This document shows, piece by piece, positions 10,395 to 18,354 of a stretch of DNA of 22,403 bases. Position 1 is the stretch's first letter. Each line of letters begins with the position of its first letter. The notes beneath the pieces are model-generated. The model was not told where the DNA came from. It made no database searches and saw only the letters and a program-made list of their open reading frames with translations. Made by a program: the position numbers and the translations under genes. Source of the DNA: Mesostigma viride (Eukaryota > Streptophyta > Mesostigmatophyceae > Mesostigmatales > Mesostigmataceae); contig RPFO01002247.1 of assembly GCA_009746045.1 (NCBI GenBank), positions 1 through 22,403 of the forward strand, written 5' to 3'.

Positions 10395-11593
10395 TTAATT
10401 AATTAATTAGACTCGTGCTCCCGTTGGGGAGTCACGGACCATTGACCCCGATGGATGGATGGGTGGGTGCAAACAGTCCTACCTAGTCTAATAATCTATC
10501 TACATCAGCTACCTACAACAGCTATCTAACAGCATCACTCTACAACATCTATCTAAACAGCATCACGCTGCCCTAGGGGAGCTATCTGGCGTGCCTCCCG
10601 CGGGTTTGCACACGCGGGCGCTTCCCCACAGGGGGGGCTCGTTGTCCTCTATGACCTGGGCCCACTTGGCCTTGTCCATCATCTTCTTCCAAATCACGGA
10701 GAGGCCTAGGCCCCCCATGTCCTCTACTAGCTGTTCTTTGAAGGTGCGGGCCTTTAAGGCGTCTAACATCACGGGCCGGCCCGGCCCACGTCAGGAGGTG
10801 CCGGCCAGGCTGAGCTGGTGGCAGTCCCGCAGGGGGGCCACGTGAGGTGTCTACCTGGTTGGTGCTGGTGATATATGGCATGCCCTGGTACAGGTCCTCA
10901 TTGAGGACATGAGCAGCATATCCTACTCTGAAAATGGAGCGCATCATGTTGGTGACCGCGCCGTCCAGCTTGCGGGCCAGGTCGGCGGTGAGGGTCCACG
11001 TCTCGGCCCCGTACGTGAGAACAGGAAGGACGAGGACCTTAAACAGGTCCTGTTTCTCGATCTTGCCCAGGGGCTTGCACCACAGGGCCCGGTACTGGCG
11101 TAAAGCGTGCCAGGCGAGGGAGATGCGATGGTCCACATCAACCTCGCAGCTGGGGAGCAGGCTGCCCAGCAGCTTGACGCGGTCCCGATACAGGACTCGA
11201 GAGCCGTCTAGGAGATAGAGGGGTGGCGGTGAGTGGGTGAGCCCAACCGCCACTGACGGGCCTCTGTCTTCTTGCTGCATGACCTCAAGCCCCACTGCAC
11301 GGGCCTCGATAGCCAGGCAGTCAAGCCAATATGTCTGCACGTGCCCAGTGTCCTCGAAGAGGGTGGTGTCGTCTGCGTAGATGGTGTCTGCCAGCCGAAT
11401 CTCCGTTTCCGCTCCGCCATGCCAGAAGTGGTTAGCAACCTGCACCCCTGGTTCCCTACCCACGATGCGGACAAATCGCTTACGCGCCTGAATCATTACG
11501 TATTCAACCACAATAATGAACAGGTAGGGCGACAGCACGCAGCCCTGCCACACACCCTTCTGTAAAGGGCATGGTGGCGTGGTACCGTAAGAA
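10395..11593 (-). mobile_element. LINE copy A (family 2), 5'-truncated, with RT open frame
   Basis: This 1,199-bp insertion is flanked by TSD GTCACCAA at 10387-10394 and 11594-11601. The minus-strand frame from 11593 is open for about 275 codons of a non-LTR reverse transcriptase: QGCVLSP (motif B), a standard YADD catalytic box, a KLLGS thumb motif and LTYGAETWTLT. It continues to LYQGMPYI and GRHLLTW, with a frame change near 10770 before the WKKMMDKAKW end. It is the best-preserved RT in the window but lacks everything upstream of motif B, so it cannot be autonomous. An upstream ATG at 11634 lies in copy B sequence, so it is not the real start. Confidence 0.85.
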
Positions 11594-12152
11594 GTCACCA
11601 AGATGCTGCGCAATTGGTCCCCTTTGGTTTGCACATTATTAGTAATGCATGAGGATTTGTAATTGGAAACATAGGGCTGATTTGCCCTATGTTTCCCACA
11701 TTATTAGGCTCAGGCGCCTGGGCCTAGCCAGGCAGTGACCTGGCCCGCACAGATCAGGTAGATACATCAGATAGACTAGCTGGCACCAAGTCTGCCCAGC
11801 CTGGGCGATATGTCCTCATATGGCGTGCCCCAGGCCGCGCGCGGCAGGGCTGCCACCCGTGGACTTTTCGTGATAGACTCGGCATGGACATGTGCTACAC
11901 TAGACGTGACGGGCTCACACCCGGGCAGCCTCCTGGTTTGTCTGTATAATATGGAGGCAGATGGTACGCAAGGATAGATGGCAAGTAGTGATGAAGGAGA
12001 CCACCCCCAAGCCTGTTGTGGGGGCTCCGCGTGTGACCGCGTATGGCATTCATAGCGATTCGGGCCGCGGTGCCCACACCCCTGTAACTAGGACCTAGAT
12101 GGCTAACACCATCCATTCCATCCCATATGTTCCCCTCCCACTGAGGACTTAT

Positions 12153-12430
12153 TCTGATTTTCTGATTTGGCACTCCGCAAAGGTGAAAGCCGTTTGCGTT
12201 CAGTGCCGGACGTCCGCGGAAAATGCGATCTGCAAATGAATCCAGGCCGAAATCGAACTGGGGACCTCTCGCACCCACGTTTGCTGACTATAGGACGGAT
12301 GTCTCCTGATCCTAAGCCATCGCCAGCTGACACCTACAGTCCAACCGCCAGAGTTCTCCTTTCCGGGGAGTGATGCAAGCCATTCGGATTTTGCACTAGT
12401 AGATAAATCATTCGAGATCTGTGTGTGTAG
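12153..12430 (-). mobile_element. tRNA-like SINE candidate inserted in the 3' UTR of copy B
   Basis: Copy D is continuous where copy B is interrupted (GAGGACTTAT|GCTCAC), which defines a ~280-bp insert with an imperfect duplication (GAGGACTTAT at 12143-12152, GAGTACTAT at 12431-12439). On the minus strand there is a box-A-like TGGCTTAGGAT (12309-12319) and, about 60 bases on, a box-B-like GTTCGATTTC (12249-12258). This is the spacing of a pol III internal promoter with a long variable region. The 3' end has the short repeat AAATCAGAAAATCAGAA. There is no clean cloverleaf, so the tRNA origin is likely but degraded. Confidence 0.5.
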
Positions 12431-12663
12431 GAGTACTATGCTCACATGACGCAGTCACGTGTCTATTAATTAATTTTTTTATTAATGTGACTGCATCACG
12501 TGGGTGCCAATACAGAGTAGGCATGTACCTTGTGGCAGCTGGCGTAATCCTTGGATGTCTGTGTCAGATTACTATTAATTTCTTCAGGGTTCTTCTTTTC
12601 GGGGGTTTCCTTATGTTGCATGCCAATCTCACCTCCGTAAATTATCATTCTCAATGAATGTAT

Positions 12664-13401
12664 CCAAGCTCCGTTCGCTCACACCCTACTGGCGCTCGAA
12701 GGGCCTGGGCGGGCACCGCAAGCGCATGCTCTTCAAGGTCCTCGTCCTCACGGTGCTCACGTATGGCGCCGAGGCGTGGACCCTCCCACCCAAACTGGCA
12801 GCTAGGCTAGACGGCACGGTTTACAGGATGCTCCGACAGGTCCTTAACGTAGGTTTTTCCGAGCGTCCGTCATCTGAGTCTTTATATCATGGCATGCCTC
12901 GTGTTTCGGACGAGATTAGGCAGCCTAGGATATCTAGCATTTGTAGGACACCTTGCCCGCACCAGCCAGGTCGACACCACCCTCGGTCTGGCCGGCCCCC
13001 AGCGGCTTGGCCAGCCAGGGCGGCACATTCTGACCTGGCCTGGCCCCGCGGACATTCCCAAACGGGTAGGGAAACCTGTAACGAACTACGTTCAGATGTT
13101 GCTGGACGACCTAGTGGTCCCAGCCCAGTTTGAGCACCGCATCCACTCTCTCTCCCGTCTTTGGACTGTCATGCAGGACAAGACGCGGTGGAAGAAGATT
13201 GTCAAGGCGCACACGCCCGACCCTGTGGGCAAGCCACCTCCCCCCAAGCGGAGGAGGCGTTTTGATGAGTAGTGTAGTTAGGATTTTCTAGATAGCTTAG
13301 CGTTAGTATAGTTCGATTACGCGGCTTCCTCCACCCCATCCATCATGGAATATGTGCTACATGACCTCCCCACGGAGGCATGTTATAATTTAATTTAATT
13401 T
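12664..13401 (+). mobile_element. LINE copy E (family 2), 5'-truncated
   Basis: This 738-bp insertion is flanked by a perfect 11-bp TSD, AATGAATGTAT, at 12653-12663 and 13402-13412. The coding remnant has VLTVLTYGAEAWTL, SLYHGMPRVSDEIRQ, then a 4-bp insertion near 12932 relative to copy C that shifts the frame. It continues as GHLART, GRHILTW, WTVMQDKTRWKKIV and a basic end KRRRRFDE with a stop at 13270-13272. The 3' UTR ends in the hairpin 13359-13383 and a TTATAATTTAATTTAATTTA tail. It lacks the micro-insertion found in copy C. Confidence 0.85.
13359..13383 (+). other. 3'-terminal stem-loop of LINE copy E
   Basis: ACATG-A-CCTCC, loop CCAC, GGAGG-CATGT. Compared with copy C the paired bases change on both sides while pairing is kept. 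Confidence 0.65.
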
Positions 13402-13425
13402 AATGAATGTATATGATAAGATAAC

Positions 13426-13449
13426 GCAGTCACGTGTCTATTACTTATT
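13426..13449 (+). mobile_element. 24-bp micro-insertion of the family-1 LINE 3' end
   Basis: GCAGTCACGTGTC plus a short TATTACTTATT tail, flanked by a perfect 9-bp TSD, TAAGATAAC, at 13417-13425 and 13449-13457 (the last tail T is shared). It starts at the same base as the insertion at 1848. Confidence 0.7.
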
Positions 13450-13685
13450 AAGATAACAGCAGGCTCGAGCTACCATCATCCGGATTTTCCAGATTTCTGG
13501 CATGCGCTGGTTGTCTCATTGAAGTATAGGAAGCACGTTACTGCTTTATTGCACATGTGTACCTGATCGAAGCAGGTTGTGAGATATATGGATGCATGCA
13601 GTCTTGACTACATTACCAGTTTATTTTGTACATAGCCGGTAAACTCTCCGGCAAAAAGTTTTTTCGCAGTTGGGCTGTAGCTTGC

Positions 13686-13828
13686 ATGGGATGCCTTCGT
13701 CGACTTTATCAAGGCATTCGATCGACTCTGTTCTCTGGGACGCTCTTTGGGCCGTTCTCGCCCGCACTCGCGTCCCCACCCCCCTTATTGCTGTCATCCG
13801 CTCGTTGTATGAGGGGTCCACCACCTAG
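13686..13828 (+). pseudogene. Isolated LINE RT fragment with motif A
   Basis: The frame starting near 13690 reads AFVDFIKAFDR, the motif A region of non-LTR reverse transcriptases (DFxKAFD). A tandem 4-bp duplication TCGATCGA at about 13722-13729 then shifts the frame. The next frame continues SVLWDALWAVLART and LIAVIRSLYEGS, as expected downstream of motif A. Stops follow at about 13828. Copies A-E do not include this part of the protein, so this is the only view of the N-terminal half of the RT in the window. No TSD was found. Confidence 0.6.
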
Positions 13829-13985
13829 CTAGCTGCCCACTTGGGGCAGTGAGAGAAGCTTCTTCCTAGCTACGGTGCCCTCCCTCCGATTCTCCTTGTG
13901 TATACCGTTTGGAGGTTCCTTTACTTTCAACTTTGTACTGGCACCCACATGACATCGAAGTCACATGCTTATACACCGTCCGCAT

Positions 13986-14012
13986 ATTAATTAATTAATA
14001 GACATGTGACTG
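13986..14012 (-). mobile_element. 27-bp micro-insertion of the family-1 LINE 3' end
   Basis: In minus orientation it is CAGTCACATGTC plus TATTAATTAATTAAT, flanked by a perfect 9-bp TSD, CGTCCGCAT, at 13977-13985 and 14013-14021. Confidence 0.7.
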
Positions 14013-14104
14013 CGTCCGCATTGGTAATTTTAATTAGGTTCAGCCGAAAGGCCCTTTGGAGTTAGACAATAGCGTTTTATTGGTTGCAAGTGCTACTGTG
14101 CCCG

Positions 14105-14335
14105 TCCAATTATATAATTATTAGTTTGTTTGTTTGGTTAACGAACAACCGTTGAGCTGGCTGCGCAATTTAATAATTCTTTGTTTGTTTTATATCACCC
14201 AGCCGTCTGCACTGCTCTTACCGCCAGTAAAAGCACATTTGTCAGCCAAAAATTACATATTTCTTTGTTTTTTACCGCCAAAGAAGCTCTTTTGGCAGTC
14301 AAAGAATACTTATTTATACTTTCTTTGTTTGTTTG
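14105..14335. repeat. AT-rich diverged tandem repeats (TTCTTTGTTTGTTT motif)
   Basis: Two diverged units of about 55 bp start TTACCGCCA near 14218 and 14271, and each ends in TTCTTTGTTT. Related TTTGTTTGTTT runs occur near 14125 and 14182. No coding potential was seen. Confidence 0.45.
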
Positions 14336-14653
14336 GTAGCTAGAAAAACCACAAGGGGACTACACTCGGGAATTAATTATTTGAAAATATTATGTTTTAT
14401 TTATCGTTTGCAGGTGGTCGGCGCCCATCTGGACTCATAATTAGTTAGTAAAACTACCAATGCGGAGGGTGTAATTAATTTCTGCCTAGTTGTATCTCAC
14501 GTATTTTCACCAACTATACACTCAAAAAAGAATACACTCAGTTGGCCCGTTTTTGGAAAATGCGGCCGCATGTACGTATTCGTATCTGCCATACTCATTT
14601 CCAAACAAATTACATATGCCATGCGTCTTGGAGTTGCTGTCTTACTTACTACA

Positions 14654-14677
14654 TGACGCAGTCCCGTGTCTATTAAT
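14654..14677 (+). mobile_element. Family-1 LINE 3'-end fragment cut by the hAT-like element
   Basis: GACGCAGTCCCGTGTCTATTAAT matches the family-1 3' end with one substitution. Its last eight bases, CTATTAAT, are the duplicated target of the hAT-like insertion. No TSD of its own could be recognised. Confidence 0.5.
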
Positions 14678-15647
14678 CAGTGTTTTTTTTTAGTGGCGAT
14701 ACACCGCCAAATGTGGCGGTGTGGCACTTTTTTTTGGCAAAATGTGGCGGTGCCACCCACTTGGACAGCACCCAAGAAGCCACAATTTGGCCGTGCTGTT
14801 CTACTTTGTAGTTTCGTTTCGCCACAGGGTGGCCGTGCCTGAAGTTCACTCTAGTACAGGCTACGCCACAATTGGCGGTGTCAGCCGGCCTCTCCGGCCG
14901 GCGTTCCGCCACAAGCCTCCCTAGTACTAGAACTACTATGAGTATTACTATGACTGACTGACTTACTGACTGCATAGTGCATGTACGTAGAGCCCGGCCA
15001 AGTGCCAAGTGGCAAGTGGCCCGCTGCCAGAGACCAGAGTGCACTGTGCAGACTGCAGCTTGTGTGCATTTTCTGGCTTCAGCTGGCTGGCGGCCTGGCG
15101 GCTGGCGCCTCAGTTCCAGTCACTCGCCAGCCATACAGTACTGTACTGCATTGCATTGACTATGTGTTTCGACTTTCGGCACTTCAGTAATCGTTTTGTT
15201 AAGCAGTGGCTGTAGTGGTAATCGTTGTTGTTAATTTACCAAGTACGCCCGGCGCCGATGCTGAGACGGAGACGCTCGCCCGCCTTGTGTACAGGCATTC
15301 ACGCCTTAAGTTGGGTTCGAGGTTTTTGGTAACCCAACTTCAGGCGTGAACCCAACTTAAGGCGTGAATGATTCTAATAAATTCTACTAGTTTGAACTTA
15401 AGATAATTAAACATACTGTTCTGAACTACTTTGAACTTGGAATGCCAGTACGGCGCCGCGCCGCGCTGACCCCGCTGCCGTAGGGTCATTTGCTCACCAA
15501 AAAGCCAGCCCGCCACACGTGGCCGTGCCAAGCCCAATTTTAATTGGCTTAAAGCCACACATTGGCCGAGTAAACTGAAGTTTTCATAGTTCGAAACGCC
15601 ACAAGTGGCCTAGCGCCACTAGTAACGAAAACCTTAAAAAAACACTG
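14678..15647. mobile_element. Non-autonomous hAT-like DNA transposon (970 bp)
   Basis: It starts CAGTGTTTTTTT and ends with the exact 12-bp inverted complement. It is flanked by a perfect 8-bp TSD, CTATTAAT, at 14670-14677 and 15648-15655. An 8-bp TSD and a CAGTG terminus are typical of the hAT superfamily. Both subterminal regions are rich in TGTGGCG/CGCCACA motifs in both orientations (for example near 14712, 14742, 14819, 14866, 15509, 15598), as expected of transposase-binding arrays. Internal frames are at most 123 codons and show no transposase, so mobility would need an enzyme from elsewhere. The superfamily call rests on TSD and termini only. Confidence 0.75.
15296..15370. repeat. Three-part inverted/direct repeat inside the hAT-like element
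   Basis: A perfect 23-bp inverted pair (15296-15318 and 15348-15370) encloses a third copy (15331-15350) in the same orientation as the second, with one mismatch. The core is CGCCTTAAGTTGGG. Either downstream copy could pair with the first. Confidence 0.8.
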
Positions 15648-15799
15648 CTATTAATTCATTGTCTATTAACTCTTAAACCGTTCTCGCGCCGTTTTCGTGG
15701 TACCAGTTGAAGTCCTACCACTCTAACGGACTGAGTTTGTGCCTAACCAGGCGCCGCGCCAATAATAATTTAACGGTCAAACCTGGGGGGATCGAAAGA

Positions 15800-15985
15800 T
15801 CTAGACGTCAGCTTTCCGTAGAGCACTTCAGACCGTACTTTGGACACCTGGCCAGGGAGATATGCTTGAGCAAAGTTAGGGGGGTACCATGGTCCAACGG
15901 GACCGACGTGCAGGAAAAATATTGACGCGCACGGCTATGGCGGTGCAAAGAACTGACTGGTACGAGAGAATGGCTTGACGTATTG
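15800..15985 (+). pseudogene. Possible remnant of another LINE C-terminus
   Basis: The plus frame reads RRQLSVEHFRPYFGHLARE, then a stop at 15923-15925, with a shifted frame giving LWRCKELTG. The RRQL...FGHLAR...(L)TG pattern resembles the end of many non-LTR retrotransposon proteins. It is not close to copies A-E. The evidence is weak and could be coincidence. Confidence 0.25.
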
Positions 15986-16964
15986 GACTCAAATTTTGTA
16001 GGCATGATCCTTATGTCCTAAAAATTTAATATCCCTAGCCATGGAAGGTTTGGAGATGCGTAGATGGGTCTCGGGGTGCTGGTCGGCGCAGCAAATGATG
16101 TTAGCGGCCAGTCAGTGATGGTGCGAGTGCTGCATGTTGCTAGGCCGAATTTTCCCAGACATCTGCGCATCGATCAATTAAGTACGTTGTTACCAACAAG
16201 ATTTATTAGCATTGGCAGCCAGTAAAGGCTCGAGGCTACGTCCATTACTCTGGCTGCTGGCTCGCGCAAGAAAGGTAATCTGCTGTACCGACCTGGTACG
16301 TTCTAGCCTCCAAGCGTGTTCTATTAGCCGTATATAGTTGTATTATCGTTTAAAGCTAATATCAGAGTTATTACGAGGGGTTGTGATTGTCTTTTTGTTG
16401 TTTTGCTGCCTCTACGCATCGGCTTGTCATGGTTGGGGAATACCATCAGGTCAAGCAGATTTTGGACCATGTTTGGTCACCGTTAGCTGATGCTGCAACG
16501 GAAATAGCGAGGTAACGATTGTTATCGGTCACTAATATGGTAACGTTGATTACCCAATGCTTTTCCTTGGTCAAGCACCCCGAGACAAGTTCTTTTTCTG
16601 ACCAGTGTTAGGCGTGGCTTCTTGTTTTGCTGGCCAACGCCCACCTTCTTGTTTTGCATCCATTGCATGTGAAAATGTGGAGATACCCATAACCTGTTTG
16701 CATGGGAGCATTATACCAACTTATTCCTATTGTTTTATTCATTGTTTCCAAGAACATAGAGGTGTTTTGTCGTTCATTGGGTGTGTTAGTGATGTAGCTC
16801 CTTGCCACCCTTTGTACGCGCGCTTTAGGCCTTGATATGAGCCTTACACCTATTGTATAGCATGAGCTTGTGTCTTATATGCTGGACATGGTGTTGGCAT
16901 TGCTTTTGTGGCCATCTAGTTGTTGTTTTGTGCCACTTTGGGATAGGAAACCTATACGGCAGTT
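15986..16964. other. Intergenic, AT-rich, no gene recognised
   Basis: No frame longer than about 76 codons and no convincing motif was found. Short direct repeats CTTCTTGTTTTGC occur near 16618 and 16647. The T-rich second half could be untranslated or intergenic sequence. Confidence 0.4.
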
Positions 16965-17029
16965 CTAGCAACCGTCCCAAAATAGCTTGCACCGTTATAA
17001 CGGTCTGAGCTATTTGGGCTGTTTGCTAG
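16965..17029. other. 65-bp long hairpin
   Basis: Nested pairing: CTAGCAA with TTGCTAG, CCCAAAATAGCT with AGCTATTTGGG (one bulge), and a perfect 14-bp palindrome ACCGTTATAACGGT (16991-17004) at the tip. It would fold as RNA or as a DNA cruciform. Function unknown. Confidence 0.7.
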
Positions 17030-17416
17030 CTAGCATGTGCAGTTCTGTGACATTTCATGCTGTGAATGCATTGATGGCATGCCTGTGATCCTAATAAACT
17101 GCCTTTAAAAGGCCAGGGCCACCTGATTTGTGTAAATGGTCTATAATGCATTATATATGTCTCCAACCCCATGTGCACCGTACCCCCCTGGGGGGGGTGC
17201 TATTTATAGCACGCATGGGGCATGGATATGTGACCAACCACATTACCCAAACTTTATTCAACATAAAAGCATGCTTGGTTCCAAGGGTGGGCCAGAAAAT
17301 GTTTTTAGGCTAGATACTCTCAGGCGCACAAAGATACCCAAACTCAGTCCGTTATGGTGGTTCCAGTCCAGACGGTTGAAGAGTTAATGAATTAATTAGT
17401 TAGTTAATTACTACAT
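17030..17416. other. Non-coding stretch with small palindromes
   Basis: It contains the 16-bp palindrome-like GTGCTATTTATAGCAC (17197-17212) next to a CCCCCCTGGGGGGGG tract. No supported gene. Confidence 0.4.
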
Positions 17417-17541
17417 GGCCAGTGCATGCATACCCTCGATTCATGTGCATGCGTTAATTAATTAATTAGTTAATAGACACGTGACTGCGTCCCGTGGGCA
17501 TAAGTCTTCAGTGGGAGTGCATGCGCATGCATGCACTGGCC
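17417..17541. repeat. 15-bp inverted repeat split by a LINE fragment
   Basis: GGCCAGTGCATGCAT (17417-17431) and its exact complement (17527-17541) flank the 63-bp family-1 insertion 17454-17516. Without the insert and one TSD copy the arms lie close together. Confidence 0.7.
17454..17516 (-). mobile_element. 63-bp family-1 LINE 3'-end insertion
   Basis: It contains only the last ~40 bp of family 1, including the stem-loop with mismatches, plus a TTAATTAA tail. It is flanked by a perfect 9-bp TSD, GTGCATGCG, at 17445-17453 and 17517-17525. Confidence 0.75.
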
Positions 17542-17805
17542 TATATAGCTGTCTATAGCGCCAATTACCTATATAGCCGTTTTAGATATGTACGTGAATG
17601 CTAATCAATTAAGGGGAGGGTCCCATGGAAATGTATCAAAACTGAAGCCCCTAATAACTACAGAAATGCAACTGACAACCACTGAATGATGTTTGGGGAC
17701 CATAAACATGATGTTTGGGCATGTATTACACGTGGACCCACAGGGGAAGGCGGATCGAGCACTGCCAGTGCTTTACATCCCTAGACAAAACCACATCAAT
17801 AATAA

Positions 17806-18224
17806 GACACGTAGACTGCGTCACATGAGCATTAAGTCCTAGGTGGGGTGGATATGTGGGGGGTGGATGGATGTAGCTATCTGATTTCTAGTTACAGGAT
17901 TGCGGGCACCACTGCCTGAATCACTAGATGAATGCCAAACTGTGCCACACGCGGAGCCCCCACAGACTTGGGGGTGGTGTCTTTGATATCCGTTGGACAC
18001 CTATCTTTCCGGGTCATCTGCCTCCATATTACAAACAAACTCGGGGGCTCCCCGGGCGTGCTAGCCCGTCCCGTCTAGGGTAGCACATGTCCATGCCTAG
18101 CCTATCACGGAAAGTCCGCAGAGGGCGGTCCGGCCGCGCGCGGCCTGGGCATGCCACGTGAGGGCAAAAAGCCCGGGCTGCGCGGGCTTGGTGCCAGCTA
18201 GTCTGTCTGATGTGTCTACCTGAC
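17806..18224 (-). mobile_element. LINE copy G (family 1), 3' UTR only
   Basis: This 419-bp copy is collinear with 2260-2690 of copy D. It keeps the GCCGCGCGCGGCC segment, the CCCCCACAGACTTGGGGG palindrome-like segment and the terminal ACACGTAGACTGCGTCACAT region, with many substitutions. It is truncated just after the VDTS codons of the family. The tail is short and no TSD was recognised. Confidence 0.75.
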
Positions 18225-18354
18225 TATTGCATGTTACTATTTAAATGTAGCATTTACACTAGAGTCCATATCATGTGCCCATACACCTGCCCCACGTGAG
18301 AACGCTCCCCGTGTATGGGCTTGCAAAACATGTGTATTCATGTTGCCATGCTAG

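Larger units (their letters stand above)
5524..10924. repeat. Right arm of the ~10.9-kb inverted repeat
   Basis: This is the mirror copy of 1-5523. The orientation flips at 5523/5524, inside the 29-bp array, while the flanks centre on about 5463. The turn is therefore asymmetric by about four array units. Sequence right of 10924 (rest of copy A, rest of copy B) has no partner here because the left arm runs off the window. Near the turn this arm is the irregular one: four of its six full array units carry length changes, and a G-run deletion breaks the reading frame of the hydrolase exon at 5920-6083. Confidence 0.95.
9754..12475 (+). mobile_element. LINE copy B (family 1), interrupted by copy A and a SINE-like element
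   Basis: Three separated blocks make one element. Block 1, 9754-10394, is an RT domain with QGCVLSP, a mutated catalytic box YAHD (codons 9963-9974) and LTYGAETWTLT. Block 2, 11594-12152, resumes at GTCACCAAGATGCTGCGCAA, giving the C-terminal region and the 3' UTR shared with copy D. Block 3, 12440-12475, is the stem-loop plus TATTAATTAATT tail. Copy A lies between blocks 1 and 2 with an 8-bp TSD, and the SINE-like element between 2 and 3. Several frameshifts and the lost catalytic Asp show it is inactive. The 5' end is obscured by copies C and D. It is the oldest layer of the pile. Confidence 0.8.

Noticed and set aside
10582-11634. 350-codon frame as a complete RT gene
   Set aside because: The first ~14 codons are antisense copy B sequence upstream of the TSD, motif A is missing, and the end is read in a shifted frame.
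8946-12495. ATGTGACGGCAT (8948-8959) and ATGTGACTGCAT (12483-12494) as the TSD of LINE copy B
   Set aside because: The left copy lies inside the filler of copy D, which inserted later. The right copy also resembles an inverted family-1 3' end. The match has one mismatch and cannot be the original duplication.
14673-15044. 123-codon minus frame inside the hAT-like element as a transposase
   Set aside because: It has no hAT transposase motif and overlaps the terminal inverted repeat and subterminal repeats.
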